From: Methylophilus sp. 14
GTDB lineage: Bacteria > Pseudomonadota > Gammaproteobacteria > Burkholderiales > Methylophilaceae
Assembly (NCBI RefSeq): GCF_015354345.1
Contig: NZ_JADKYS010000002.1
Span: 124,001 to 188,000, forward strand
Length of the DNA: 64,000 nt
Direction of reading: 5' to 3'
Position numbers and translations under genes: made by a program. Of the stretch, positions 35,886-44,363 are shown piece by piece; positions within the stretch are counted from its first letter, which is position 1, and the number at the start of each line of letters is the position of its first letter. The notes beneath the pieces are model-generated. The model was not told the DNA's origin. It saw only the letters and a program-made list of their open reading frames with translations, and did no database searches.

Positions 35886-35950
35886 CGACTCACAGAGGGG
35901 CCACCATTTATAAAGAGACTCAAGGTTAACGCCTTGGGTCTTTTTTGTTT
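35886..35950 (+). repeat. Second copy of the tRNA-Ile 3' end plus terminator (attachment site)
   Basis: Near-identical to 34054-34118. It contains the tRNA 3' end with CCA and the terminator, but no 5' half, so it is not a functional tRNA. It closes a 1.83-kb segment that begins in the true tRNA gene. The bases after it (GAGGTGAGGTAAACTGG) recur after the terminator at 36687 too. Confidence 0.8.
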
Positions 35951-36021
35951 TGAGGTGAGGTAAACTGGTCGATATAAAAAGTAATTAGGCAGTCAATTTC
36001 TAATAATAAGGCTAGCAAGTT

Positions 36022-36363
36022 ATGGGAAATAAGATCACTCGAATTGGAAAGATTATTATGCTTATTTGCCCTTTGATTGTTTTAATCGGGGTGAGTGCAT
36101 GGATGTTTATGCCTGGGTGTCAAGCTGGTAGTATCGGACCTGCTTCAGGATGCATCCTGCTTGGTGTTAATCTAAATTGGTTTATCAATTTAACAATTTT
36201 GGCATTTATGGGAGCATTCTTATTTGTCCCACTTGGCCTAGTTATTTGGATTGTTGGAGTATTTCTATCACCTAAACGTGCGACTTTAAGCCAAGAGGCT
36301 ACCGATAAGAATTATAGTTTGCGGGCGTTAGAGGCTGAAAGTAATAAAAAGCCAGAGAAATAA
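36022..36363 (+). CDS. Small two-helix membrane protein (accessory region)
   Basis: A 113-residue protein with two strongly hydrophobic segments (about 10-30, IIMLICPLIVLIGVSAWMF, and about 53-80, WFINLTILAFMGAFLFVPLG), a short extracytoplasmic loop with two cysteines (MPGCQAGS, SGCILLG) and a polar C-terminal tail. I do not recognise the family. It is the single gene of the second repeat-bounded module (35951 to about 36720). Confidence 0.65.
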   Translation: MGNKITRIGKIIMLICPLIVLIGVSAWMFMPGCQAGSIGPASGCILLGVNLNWFINLTILAFMGAFLFVPLGLVIWIVGVFLSPKRATLSQEATDKNYSLRALEAESNKKPEK

Positions 36364-36521
36364 GAAGGAAGTCATACGGAGTTATCTAATTTAATTATTT
36401 GCTACGTAATACTCGGTCAATCATTGCTGTAAAAAAATCCTAACCCACCCCGAAACTCACCTACTCGCAGCCTCAAACCCTGGCCATAGCCGCCCGCTTC
36501 AGCCCACATCCTACCAATAGC

Positions 36522-36737
36522 CGCACGTCTTGAGCCATAGGCAGGCAAATAGGAGCTGGCTGATACGACGTCCCGGCTGAGATCGTTGGCCGTTATGTTG
36601 GCTTGGTGTAGGAAGTCAGATTTGTCCAGGCGGAAGGGATTAGCATTGATATTCAGATTCGATTGTTAGGTGGGCAGTTCTAGATGAGACTTTAGGTTAA
36701 CGCCTTGAGTCTTTTTTGTTTTGGAGTGAGTTAAACT
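36522..36737 (+). repeat. Tail repeat copy B with terminator
   Basis: The 401-bp gap between two genes is filled by this repeat. It contains the tail core (36553-36612), the GTTAGGTGGGCAGTT motif shared with copy C (36664-36678), and a variant of the tRNA terminator (36687 onward) followed by GTGAGTTAAACTGG as after the copy at 35917. The left part of the gap (36364-36521) is unassigned. Confidence 0.7.
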
Positions 36738-36764
36738 GGAGAGTGTAAATTAAAAAAGTGTTCA

Positions 36765-37433
36765 ATGAGTAAAAGTGACTATGATTCAAATCTTATGCTT
36801 AGACTACATCACATTATTGTTTTTCTTATCCTTCTAATTTCACCACTGATTGCTCTTTCGAGTGATAACTGGTGTTCATCAGATGGAGCAAATGGCCCAT
36901 ATAAATTCGAATGGAAGCCCAATAATCCAAAGGGAGCATCAGAGGGCACTTTGAAAATTACTGAACGCTCAACAGGTAAGATCTTCCAAGAAGTCTCAGG
37001 GTATGTAAGCGAAGAGAATTGGAGTCCGGATTTCTCTGATTTGAATTTTGATGGATGTCCGGATATAGGATGGATAGAGTTTAATGCTAGAGCATCAGCC
37101 AACGTAATCCTGCTTTATGATCGAGCCAAACAACGATTTGAGCACTCGGTGCTTTTATCAGAGCTCTTAGAGCCTACCGTTATAAGTAAAAAGAACAAAT
37201 GTCTGCAATCTACAATGGCAGGTAGAGGTAGTTCTGGAGGTAATGAAATTCATTGCTGGCGTGGTAATAAGTTAGTTCATGTTGAATCAACTTATTGGGA
37301 TTGGAATGAAAAGAAAGAATGCCAAGAGACTGTGGTTGAGCGATTAAAAAAGGGAAAGCTAAGAAAAGTATCTGTTAAGTGCGAGAAAATTGAACAAGAT
37401 GATTCTGTTTGGCAAGGAATGTATAAAAGATGA
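36765..37433 (+). CDS. Secreted hypothetical protein with VCBS/FG-GAP-like segment (accessory region)
   Basis: A 222-residue protein with an N-terminal signal peptide (hydrophobic HHIIVFLILLISPLIAL) and a mature domain that contains DLNFDGCPDIGWIEF, a calcium-loop-like pattern seen in FG-GAP/VCBS proteins and in XAC2610-type secreted proteins. Several cysteines suggest disulfides. The start may be the in-frame ATG at 36795, which places the signal peptide at the very N-terminus. It is the cargo of the third repeat-bounded module. Confidence 0.65.
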   Translation: MSKSDYDSNLMLRLHHIIVFLILLISPLIALSSDNWCSSDGANGPYKFEWKPNNPKGASEGTLKITERSTGKIFQEVSGYVSEENWSPDFSDLNFDGCPDIGWIEFNARASANVILLYDRAKQRFEHSVLLSELLEPTVISKKNKCLQSTMAGRGSSGGNEIHCWRGNKLVHVESTYWDWNEKKECQETVVERLKKGKLRKVSVKCEKIEQDDSVWQGMYKR

Positions 37434-37461
37434 AAGCTAAACTGCATCTAATTCACCACTA

Positions 37462-37667
37462 GTTGCACATCTTGAACAATAGCCATGCAATCAGGAGCTG
37501 GCTGATACGACGGTAATCCCGGCGAGATCGTTGGCCGTTATATTGGCTTGGTGTGGGGAGTGGGATTTGTACAGGCGGAAGCTGCTTGACGCTATTATCA
37601 GGCTCGAATGTTAGGTGGGCAGTTAAATAAGAGAGACTTGAGGTTAACGCCTTGGGTCTTTTTTGTT
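37462..37667 (+). repeat. Tail repeat copy C with terminator
   Basis: Contains the tail core (GAGCTGGCTGATACGACGG at 37495-37513, GAGATCGTTGGCCGTTAT), ACAGGCGGAAG, GTTAGGTGGGCAGTT (37610-37624) and another variant of the tRNA terminator (stem from 37635, T tract ending near 37670). The T tract touches the stop codon of the convergent gene at 37669. Confidence 0.72.
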
Positions 37668-37668
37668 T

Positions 37669-38073
37669 TTAAGAAGATTTCTCTTTATTTAGATATTGAG
37701 GCAATTGTGGGGAAGTGATTTCATTTTTCTTAATATGAATATCTAGCTCATACCCATTTTCTATGTAGCCAGCATTGAAGTGTAATTTTCTGCCTGAATC
37801 AAAACTTACATCTATTATGAAGTTTCCTTCACCCATTGGGAAGTATTTCACATTAATGCTTTTACCATTTTGAGGTGGGGGGACTATTAAATTGCCTGAT
37901 ATCTGACTTTCAAAATGCAACTCCAAGTTTTGAGGGGTTTCGCCTGATAAGTTTTTAATGTGGATAGAAACTGGCAAGGTGTAAAAGTAGAATATGCCAT
38001 ATAGGCAATAAGTTATCTTGATCACAATTGCAATTGATGCCGCTATGAGGGAGAGCTTCAAGACTTTTGTCAT
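37669..38073 (-). CDS. Membrane-anchored hypothetical protein (accessory region)
   Basis: A 134-residue protein with one N-terminal hydrophobic segment (about 7-33, signal anchor) and an extracytoplasmic beta-rich domain (VSIHIKNLSGETPQNLELHF and IIDVSFDSGRKLHFNAGY). I do not recognise the family. It is on the minus strand, convergent with the third module. Base composition is AT-rich like its neighbours. Confidence 0.6.
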   Translation of the reverse strand: MTKVLKLSLIAASIAIVIKITYCLYGIFYFYTLPVSIHIKNLSGETPQNLELHFESQISGNLIVPPPQNGKSINVKYFPMGEGNFIIDVSFDSGRKLHFNAGYIENGYELDIHIKKNEITSPQLPQYLNKEKSS

Positions 38074-38149
38074 TAATCTTGCCTATGATTATCAATTGGT
38101 AAGTAAATTTAAGTATCTCAGCTTTTCATCATTTCGACTATGGTTGAGC

Positions 38150-38255
38150 TTTTGAACTATTAGTAACTGGCTGATAGACGGTTACTCGACTGAGTTGTTG
38201 GCCGTGATGTCGACTTGGCGTAGAAGTTGGAATTTATCTAGACGGGGGATAGTAA
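38150..38255 (+). repeat. Tail repeat, copy D (degenerate)
   Basis: ACTGGCTGATAGACGG, GAGTTGTTGGCCGTGATGT and GACTTGGCGTAGAAGT match copies A-C with many changes. No terminator copy follows. It sits between two minus-strand genes. Confidence 0.55.
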
Positions 38256-38259
38256 AAGA

Positions 38260-38691
38260 TTAATTCTCAAACTCTTGTTCATATTTAAGCAGATCTAAAG
38301 CTCGAGATCGAACTAGTTGCATCCCTAAGTTTGTACCTGAAAGTTGATGAATGGTACCTTGTTGGGTTGAAACGATTTCTAATATTGTATTACCTTCAGC
38401 ATCTCTATATTTAAGCCATTGCTGTTGTGATTTACGCAAGGCTGCCTGTTGTTTTGGACTCAGCCTTTTCATCAACCGTTGATATACAACATTCAATTCG
38501 TTATCCCATTTAATCCGTGCTTGATTGGTAAGGTCACGCATATCGGCAGTAGAGACAACTGACTCATTGGCCATTTTTGCTTCATACCACGCATCTATTG
38601 GATGTTGAGTAGGTTTTATATCAACATCTGCATGCGTTGTTGCTGATAAGAAAGCAAAGACCGCAGCAAGTAAGAACTTTAATAAATTCAT
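38260..38691 (-). CDS. Lysozyme inhibitor LprI family protein (DUF1311)
   Basis: A 143-residue secreted protein: signal peptide about 1-21 (ending ATTHA), then an LprI N-terminal-type helical domain (ELNVVYQRLMKRLSPKQQAA and SQQQWLKYRDAEG), the diagnostic pattern of DUF1311. The mycobacterial LprI inhibits lysozyme; in proteobacteria the family is broad and its role uncertain. It marks the edge of the accessory region next to the cytochrome b561 genes. Confidence 0.78.
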   Translation of the reverse strand: MNLLKFLLAAVFAFLSATTHADVDIKPTQHPIDAWYEAKMANESVVSTADMRDLTNQARIKWDNELNVVYQRLMKRLSPKQQAALRKSQQQWLKYRDAEGNTILEIVSTQQGTIHQLSGTNLGMQLVRSRALDLLKYEQEFEN

Positions 38692-38793
38692 ATTCGTTAC
38701 TAATCCTTTTGTCGGTCGGTCTATGATCTGTTGCCCAAATGGCTAAATATTAGATCAGTTTAGCGCACTTATCTCTTAGAAGTGCCCGGTTTT

Positions 38794-39339
38794 TCAACCC
38801 CTGCCAAGCATTCTCAATAAGGTCAAGTCGCGGTCTAAAAAGTGGTGTTTTACTGCGCCTAAAATATGCAGGCTGATTGCAATGACCAACACATATCCCA
38901 CGCTGGTATGTGTGATATCGCCAACCTGAGACAAAAACTCGTTGTAAGGAATGGCTTCACCATTGGCAGCATGCTGTCCTGCAACAAGCTCCCATCCAAA
39001 CATACTTACGCCATGTCCGCTAAAGGATGAAAGCATAAAGCCGGAAACGGGCATCAAAATGGACCCAATGATCAAAACCCAATGAGTCATATGTGCCATG
39101 AATTGTTCTATTTTGGGGTATTGCCTGACGGGTGTTGGCCAGCCATTGATGAATCGCCACCAGGCTCTTAGCAGTACAAAGATGGCAATCAATACACCAA
39201 TGCTTTTGTGAATCGGATAGAGTGCAAATACTTCAAAATTCTTCATGTATAGGCCCAAACAGGTGAGGCCTATGATCGTCAATCCAACGATCCAATGTAG
39301 GAAGATTGTTACGCGACTGAACTTACGGGCTGAATCCAT
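38794..39339 (-). CDS. Cytochrome b561 family protein
   Basis: A 181-residue inner membrane protein with four transmembrane helices and the conserved heme-ligand histidines: FLHWIVG (about H15), YPIHKSIG (about H44), and two in the C-terminal half (THTSVGYVLVIAISLHILG). CybB-type proteins move electrons from quinol and, in E. coli, oxidise quinol with superoxide. The ATG at 39339 has a GAGAG ribosome binding site; an in-frame TTG lies one codon upstream. It is downstream of, and probably linked to, a second b561 gene. Confidence 0.85.
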   Translation of the reverse strand: MDSARKFSRVTIFLHWIVGLTIIGLTCLGLYMKNFEVFALYPIHKSIGVLIAIFVLLRAWWRFINGWPTPVRQYPKIEQFMAHMTHWVLIIGSILMPVSGFMLSSFSGHGVSMFGWELVAGQHAANGEAIPYNEFLSQVGDITHTSVGYVLVIAISLHILGAVKHHFLDRDLTLLRMLGRG

Positions 39340-39530
39340 CAAAATCTCTCTTATTTATTACCGACTAACACACGGTGACCGCTGTCATTTTATGATCATT
39401 TAAAGCAATAAATAACCACTGTGAGTTGGTCAGACTGTCTCAAGTGAGTTGACAATGATGTGATAGATGTCCCAATGAATCTGGGCGCTACATTAAAACC
39501 AGAATCCCATCCCGCTAAAAGTATTTCTAT

Positions 39531-40064
39531 TTATGCATGGTCCTCTATCAGGCCAAAAATTTGATGGTAGATGGCGGCGCTAATGTGGACAGCGAATAAG
39601 GGGTAAATCATCACCGACATTAAGTAGTGCAAGCCTAATATGGTTTGGTGAATGGGATGGGGTTTTTCGAGTAAAGCCGGTAATTCAAAGACATCGAAAA
39701 AGTGAAAGGTGTCACCGCTTGTGAGCAGCATCAATAGGCCTAAAAAGCATTGAGTAATGATGATGATGTATATGGATCGGTGCAGCGAAATAGCCAGCAG
39801 TTTTTGCCAGGGTTGGATGCTGTAAGAATGAATGGGGTTGGGGTTCAGGTGTCGCCATCTGAGCCTGGCCAGCATTAATATTAATAACAGCATGCCAAGG
39901 GAGGCATGTTGGGAGATCAATGCCAGCTTTTCAGGTATGGAAGTTTGCTCTGTGAGCTGGCTAGCCACCACGATGATGGTTAATAGCATTGCAACACTGC
40001 TCCAGTGCAAAACTCTGGCGATCAACCCATATTGTGTTGGCGAGTTTTTGAGATGAATGCTCAT
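39531..40064 (-). CDS. Cytochrome b561 family protein, second copy
   Basis: A 177-residue membrane protein with four hydrophobic segments and b561-like histidines (RVLHWSSVAMLL at about H20; SLHRSIYIII; TILGLHYLMS; AVHISAAIYHQ). It is clearly divergent from the copy at 38794 and lacks the usual HK pair there, so heme binding may differ. The ATG at 40064 has AAGGG at a good distance; an in-frame ATG at 40106 directly follows the stop of the upstream gene and would add 14 residues. Confidence 0.78.
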   Translation of the reverse strand: MSIHLKNSPTQYGLIARVLHWSSVAMLLTIIVVASQLTEQTSIPEKLALISQHASLGMLLLILMLARLRWRHLNPNPIHSYSIQPWQKLLAISLHRSIYIIIITQCFLGLLMLLTSGDTFHFFDVFELPALLEKPHPIHQTILGLHYLMSVMIYPLFAVHISAAIYHQIFGLIEDHA

Positions 40065-40106
40065 TGTGGCGGGCCCTTCAGATGATTGTTTTGCGCCAGA
40101 GAGCAT

Positions 40107-40517
40107 TTATTTGAGGGAGTATCTGAGCGTTTTAATGGCGGCCATGCCAAACCCAAACGTGGTTAACGATAGGGTTGTGTAAAGGAACACAATATATGGC
40201 AATGAATGGATTTTGGGGGCAATTGCCAACACCAGGAATGCCGTTGGGTTGCCTATGGAGCCGAGTGCCATCGGCCAGAGGACAAACTTAGGCAAGGGGA
40301 TTTTTGATGCGTAAAAACCTAATAACAACATGGTCATCATCAAGTAGTCCAAGTGGCCGGACAATAGGTTTTCTGTGCTGGTAAATAGATTGAGCATGTA
40401 AGGAATTTTCATGCCGCGGGTCATTACCAGGCACCAGGCCAGGACCAGTCCCGCAAGTAATGTAATACAGGCTGTTCTCAGTAAGATGACATTGCCAGCA
40501 TGTTTATCTTGATTCAT
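40107..40517 (-). CDS. Four-helix membrane protein of unknown function
   Basis: A 136-residue protein with four predicted transmembrane helices (about 12-30, 55-72, 78-100, 106-130) and a His-Leu-Asp in the second (SGHLDYLMMTMLLLGF). A GGGGA ribosome binding site precedes the ATG. It is directly upstream of the second b561 gene, so they are likely cotranscribed and it could be a partner. I do not recognise the family with confidence. Confidence 0.65.
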   Translation of the reverse strand: MNQDKHAGNVILLRTACITLLAGLVLAWCLVMTRGMKIPYMLNLFTSTENLLSGHLDYLMMTMLLLGFYASKIPLPKFVLWPMALGSIGNPTAFLVLAIAPKIHSLPYIVFLYTTLSLTTFGFGMAAIKTLRYSLK

Positions 40518-40783
40518 TTTTCATTTCCCCTAACCGTCTTTGTTTTAATTAAGCGTCGCTTTTAAGCCACCTGACCTGGCGTCATTCAAAACCCTTATAG
40601 GATGATATTGGTTAAAATAAGGCAGACAGGTCTGTTCACAGTGTATAAATTTTTTTTGGCTTATGCAAGGGGGCTGTATCGAAGGCTATTTTGATGGTGA
40701 ACGCTGAGTATGTGATATTCGATCAATGGTGGGATAGGTAAAGAGGGGCCGCTATTGCTCCTCATGCTATGTTGAAATGACAT

Positions 40784-41119
40784 TCACCGCATTTCATAAG
40801 TATCGCGATGGGAGAGGGCGATGGAGGGGGAGGCCGCGCCCAGGAGGATGGCTAGGGCGTGATATAAATAAGGCACAAACGTAATGGCAGCGAGGGCTGG
40901 CGTTAAATCGAACACAAAGGCCACAGAAGGGATGAGCACCAGCCAATGTTTGCCGATGATGGTGCCTCTGAGCAGGCAGATTGCCCATATCCCCACCATA
41001 GACAAAGCATACAGTAGTGAGTTGTTTGCGATCATGCCGGCGTCAGCCAAATAGGTTGGCAAAGCCAGGACAAGATAAGTCATGATGAATAATCTGGTAT
41101 TGGAAAAGGCTTTATACAT
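40784..41119 (-). CDS. Small membrane protein of unknown function
   Basis: A 111-residue hydrophobic protein with three to four transmembrane segments (LFIMTYLVLALPTYLADAG, SLLYALSMVGIWAICLL, LVLIPSVAFVFDLTPAL). An AAGGA ribosome binding site precedes ATG. It is divergent from the LysR gene (124 bp between starts), which suggests that it is a target of that regulator. The 266 bp between it and the next gene downstream hold no clear feature. Confidence 0.65.
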   Translation of the reverse strand: MYKAFSNTRLFIMTYLVLALPTYLADAGMIANNSLLYALSMVGIWAICLLRGTIIGKHWLVLIPSVAFVFDLTPALAAITFVPYLYHALAILLGAASPSIALSHRDTYEMR

Positions 41120-41243
41120 GGCTCAGGATCCTTGCTTATGCTTCATTTGAGAGTGCATTCAAGTCGTATGGTATACATTTCTGTGGATAAAATTAGTCCT
41201 TCAGATTGCATATAACTGTTTCTTATTGGGATACAATCAGAGC

Positions 41244-42149
41244 ATGTATGATTTGAACCTAATGATCATTTTTGCCCATGTGGTTAATGAGCAAAGTTTT
41301 TCGGCGGCCTCCAGGAAGCTGGGTATGACCAAGTCGTCGGTGAGCAAGGCGGTTGCCAAGCTAGAGCATGCGCTGGGTGCGAGCTTGTTGAATCGTAGTA
41401 CCCGGCATCTCAGCCTGACCGAAATTGGCGCCAGCTTTTATGACTATTGCACGCGCATCCGTGATGAAGCCGAAGAAGCGCAGCAAATGATTGAAAGCCT
41501 GAATGCGCAGCCCAGAGGCGTGCTCAAAGTGGCTGCCTCCGTGGCTTTTGGCACCTTGCATGTTGCGCCTGCCATTGCTGAGTTTATGGATAGATACCCG
41601 CAGTTGGAAATCGACATGACGATTACTGACCGCTTGGTGGATGTGACTGAAGAAGGTTACGACGTCGTGATTGCGATCACCAGGGATTTGCCGCAAAGTC
41701 TGGTGGCCAGAAAGCTGGCGCCGATCCGCAGAAACCTGTGCGCAACGCCCAAATACTTTGAGCGTCATGGCATCCCGGTCGTCCCGCAAGAGTTAGTTCA
41801 TCACAATTGTCTCGACTACATTCACTCTGGCGACAAAGGCCTGTGGCGCTTTAATGGGCCTGAAGGCGAGGTCACGGTGAATGTCTCTGGCAGATTGCGG
41901 ATCAATGACGATGAAGCATTATCGCAAGTAGTGTTGGGCGGCTTTGGTTTAGCGCTATTGCCTACCTTTATTATTGGTAAAGACCTGCAGGCCAAGCGCC
42001 TAAAATCGGTGTTGTCTGAATACATCCCTGTCGAGCAACACGTCTACGCATTGTATTTACCCAAGCGTAACCTGCCGTTGAAAACCCGTGTTTTCATCGA
42101 CTATCTGTCTGAACGATTTGGTGCAGAACCTTATTGGGATAAAGGCTAG
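41244..42149 (+). CDS. LysR family transcriptional regulator
   Basis: A 301-residue regulator. The N-terminal winged helix-turn-helix (FSAASRKLGMTKSSVSKAVA, about 20-40) is followed by a substrate-binding domain like that of the CrgA/DmlR subgroup (PRGVLKVAASVAFGTLHVAP). It is divergent from a small membrane gene and the b561 cluster, its likely targets. The ATG at 41244 is used; an in-frame TTG six codons upstream is less likely. A 13-bp inverted pair (ATATAACTGTTTC before the gene, its complement after it) flanks the gene. Confidence 0.88.
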   Translation: MYDLNLMIIFAHVVNEQSFSAASRKLGMTKSSVSKAVAKLEHALGASLLNRSTRHLSLTEIGASFYDYCTRIRDEAEEAQQMIESLNAQPRGVLKVAASVAFGTLHVAPAIAEFMDRYPQLEIDMTITDRLVDVTEEGYDVVIAITRDLPQSLVARKLAPIRRNLCATPKYFERHGIPVVPQELVHHNCLDYIHSGDKGLWRFNGPEGEVTVNVSGRLRINDDEALSQVVLGGFGLALLPTFIIGKDLQAKRLKSVLSEYIPVEQHVYALYLPKRNLPLKTRVFIDYLSERFGAEPYWDKG

Positions 42150-42301
42150 CGCGTCAGGTTGCCACTGTCAGGTTGCAAAGTCATTGTAGCTCGATTGGAA
42201 ACAGTTATATTCTATTAAACAGGCTTATTTTTTCCATCCGTCCCGATTATTCTGTCGGCTTGCCCTTCAGGGATGATTAGCATTTGGTATGGTTGGGAAA
42301 T

Positions 42302-42661
42302 ATGGAATCTGAAAACTTAATATTGTCGGATCAAGACTACGCACGCTTATCCATGCTTGCAAATGATGAGTTGTTACGGGATGAGTTAGGCAGGGCGGTG
42401 GTCGTTGCTGCGGATCAGGTGCCTGAGGATGTGGTGAGAATGCACTCCCGCGTGATTTACCTGGATAAAAGCAACGATTTAAAAAGGGAAGTGGAGTTAT
42501 GTTTTCCTGACGAGGCCGATTTGAAACAGGGCAAGATTTCTGTATTTTCACCGGTGGGAACTGCTTTGCTTGGGTTAAAAGTCGGCCAAGAAATTGATTG
42601 GCCATTTCCTAATGGGGAGTCGCGGCGCTTGCAGGTGATGAACGTGATGCATGCGCCTTAG
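42302..42661 (+). CDS. rnk: Nucleoside diphosphate kinase regulator Rnk
   Basis: A 119-residue GreA/GreB C-terminal-domain protein. The start is followed by ILSDQDYARLSMLA, and the FKBP-like domain contains VIYLDKSNDLKREVELCFP and ISVFSPVGTALLGLKVGQEI. Rnk binds RNA polymerase and competes with Gre factors; it also affects nucleotide metabolism. Without the coiled coil it has no cleavage activity. The ATG at 42302 is used; an upstream in-frame TTG adds six unrelated residues. Confidence 0.88.
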   Translation: MESENLILSDQDYARLSMLANDELLRDELGRAVVVAADQVPEDVVRMHSRVIYLDKSNDLKREVELCFPDEADLKQGKISVFSPVGTALLGLKVGQEIDWPFPNGESRRLQVMNVMHAP

Positions 42662-42835
42662 GCCTTATTCCCGACATTCTTGGGAAAAACTCCCATATGC
42701 AAAACGGTTAGCTGGCCTCATGATGGAGTCAAGGGCATGTTTTGCCACTAGGACCGGTTAAATTAGGGTGACTTATTTTAAACGGGGTAAGCATTCCCTA
42801 CCCGCATTTGATTAACTGCATATTGATCTCAATGC

Positions 42836-42866
42836 AAAAGGCATCTCCTCCGAGGTGCCTTTTTAC
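42836..42866. terminator. Bidirectional rho-independent terminator
   Basis: Stem AAAGGCATCTC/GAGGTGCCTTT with a 4-nt loop, A residues to the left and T residues to the right. It overlaps the stop codon region of the minus-strand gene at 42863. Confidence 0.8.
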
Positions 42867-43543
42867 TTTTCTAGCTTATGTGCGCCTGTGCATTTGTCTT
42901 TGTAGGCGGCTAGCGTATTGTTAAAAGTCTTTTTCCGTTCATTAAACGCACTGGTTTTGGCGTTAATCTGATCCAGCTGGTTTTTTAAGTCTTGCAGGCT
43001 GCCATTGAATTGCTGTTGCTTGGCTTTTAATTGCTGTGCTTTTTCAGTGAGCGCGGATGAGTCGGCATTAAATTGCAGCGTGTCTTTATTAAATTGGTCG
43101 ACTTGTTGATTGATTTTTTTGGCTGTCTCGGCATCTACTTTCTGGCGTGTCTGCGCGGAGAGTGCTTGCTTTCTTTTGGCGAGCGCGTCATTGCGTGCGT
43201 TCATGTCTACAATGTCTGCCTGCACGCCGTTTGCCTCTTTTTCTAGCGCTAACCTTGCATTTTGGTTGGCTTGAACGAGATTTTCGGCGTTGAGTACTTC
43301 GTCGTTCATGCGCTTGGTTTCAAGTTGAAAACTGTCAAATTGCTGTCGGATTGTGGTATCCGTGCTCATGCATTGCTCCAACTCATCAAACGTAATGGCT
43401 GGCATGTCTTGCGAGTCTTTTGCCCACAGGTGATAAATGCCAGGCAATCTGATCGTCGTTGCTTGAGGTGTTTCTTCGGCCGCTAAACTGGCGTTTGCCA
43501 TGATGAACATTGCACAAAGGGTGACAGGTAAAAGGAAATTCAT
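42863..43543 (-). CDS. Secreted coiled-coil protein of unknown function
   Basis: A 226-residue protein with a signal peptide (about 1-22, ending NASLAAE). Residues about 65-215 are an almost continuous coiled coil rich in Q, K, N and A (for example AKQQQFNGSLQDLKNQLDQ). A pair of cysteines (EQCMST and DKCTGA) at the two ends of the coil could form a disulfide. I do not recognise the family. It is probably periplasmic and monocistronic. Confidence 0.7.
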   Translation of the reverse strand: MNFLLPVTLCAMFIMANASLAAEETPQATTIRLPGIYHLWAKDSQDMPAITFDELEQCMSTDTTIRQQFDSFQLETKRMNDEVLNAENLVQANQNARLALEKEANGVQADIVDMNARNDALAKRKQALSAQTRQKVDAETAKKINQQVDQFNKDTLQFNADSSALTEKAQQLKAKQQQFNGSLQDLKNQLDQINAKTSAFNERKKTFNNTLAAYKDKCTGAHKLEK

Positions 43544-43726
43544 TTTTATTTTCGATTGAGCGTGTGATTTAAGTATATGACGAGTCTCGATACTTTAATG
43601 CATTATTAATGTATTTGTTATGGCGGGATAGGATGCGTAAAGTTGATTTACTTGACCAGTTAATTCAAACTTTTTAACAGGCGCCTGTCATATAATGCCG
43701 GGCAGTTAAGTATGCAGCATTAGCCC

Positions 43727-44068
43727 ATGTCTTCCAGTAGTTTGCACAATACCTCAATAGACAAGAATCGTCGCTCGTGGCACAAAAGATCGCAGTTGGT
43801 CGATAGCGCAGGCGATAAATATATCGTGTTCACACACGATATCTCTCTGATGGGAATGAGTCTTTTCGCTGACAAGCAATATAAACCAGGGCAGATATGT
43901 AATATCGATGTGCCGGTATTTGTCGGGTCCGCTTTGCGTAATTACCGGTTTAATTGCCGGGTGATTTTTTCATCATTGTGTGGCATGAAGGGGTTTAGAA
44001 CCAATCTGGAGTTTCTGGATGTGCCCGCAGAAAATAGAAGCTTGATTCAGTCCGTGATGGCGAGATAG
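43727..44068 (+). CDS. PilZ domain protein (cyclic-di-GMP effector)
   Basis: A 113-residue stand-alone PilZ domain. NRRSWHKRSQ at about 14-23 is the likely RxxxR motif but in degenerate form, and DISLMGMSLF at about 38-47 matches the D/N-x-S-x-x-G motif. PilZ proteins bind cyclic-di-GMP and act on motility, polysaccharide or pilus systems. Four GGDEF/EAL proteins lie 5-17 kb downstream, so its ligand is made nearby. Its target is not visible. Confidence 0.78.
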   Translation: MSSSSLHNTSIDKNRRSWHKRSQLVDSAGDKYIVFTHDISLMGMSLFADKQYKPGQICNIDVPVFVGSALRNYRFNCRVIFSSLCGMKGFRTNLEFLDVPAENRSLIQSVMAR

Positions 44069-44102
44069 CCTGCATCAGCTCAGTTTAAAAACGCTATGGA
44101 TA

Positions 44103-44138
44103 AAAAAGACTCAAGGAGAACGCCTTGGGTCTTTTTTG
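44103..44138. terminator. Bidirectional terminator, same family as the tRNA-Ile terminator
   Basis: Stem GACTCAAGG/CCTTGGGTC around AGAACG, then six T residues; A residues precede it. It separates the PilZ gene from the small lipoprotein gene. The stem is identical to that of the tRNA-Ile terminator 10 kb away. Confidence 0.88.
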
Positions 44139-44159
44139 TTTTGGTCTAGAGCATATGGC

Positions 44160-44363
44160 TTACTTTTGACCTGAGCGCTCTTTTTCATATTCTTCATAGG
44201 TTTTCGTATTGAGTCTTTCCAGGCAAGCGTCGACCTCACTGGCGGGCTGACCGCGGCAGTTGTTTCTTGCCCCTTCTTTGACGCCTTCGTACCAGGCTTT
44301 ATTGGTACAAGCGGAGGTGGTGATGACAAGAATAATCAGTAGTAGCCATGGGTTGATGCGCAT
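44160..44363 (-). CDS. Small lipoprotein
   Basis: A 67-residue protein with a lipoprotein signal (lipobox TSAC, Cys19), then a short mature part with three more cysteines, two of which (NNCRG and DACLE) may form a disulfide. A GGAGAGAG ribosome binding site precedes ATG. The family is not recognised; it resembles other short entericidin-size lipoproteins only in general form. It ends at the shared terminator. Confidence 0.7.
   Translation of the reverse strand: MRINPWLLLIILVITTSACTNKAWYEGVKEGARNNCRGQPASEVDACLERLNTKTYEEYEKERSGQK

Noticed and set aside
35886-35904. A second tRNA gene
   Set aside because: Only the 3' end of tRNA-Ile is present; no D arm or anticodon arm can be drawn upstream.
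36664-36678. GTTAGGT as an integron attC core (GTTRRRY)
   Set aside because: It fits the consensus and recurs at 37610, but no convincing partner RYYYAAC with the right inner arms was found, and no integron integrase gene is in the window.
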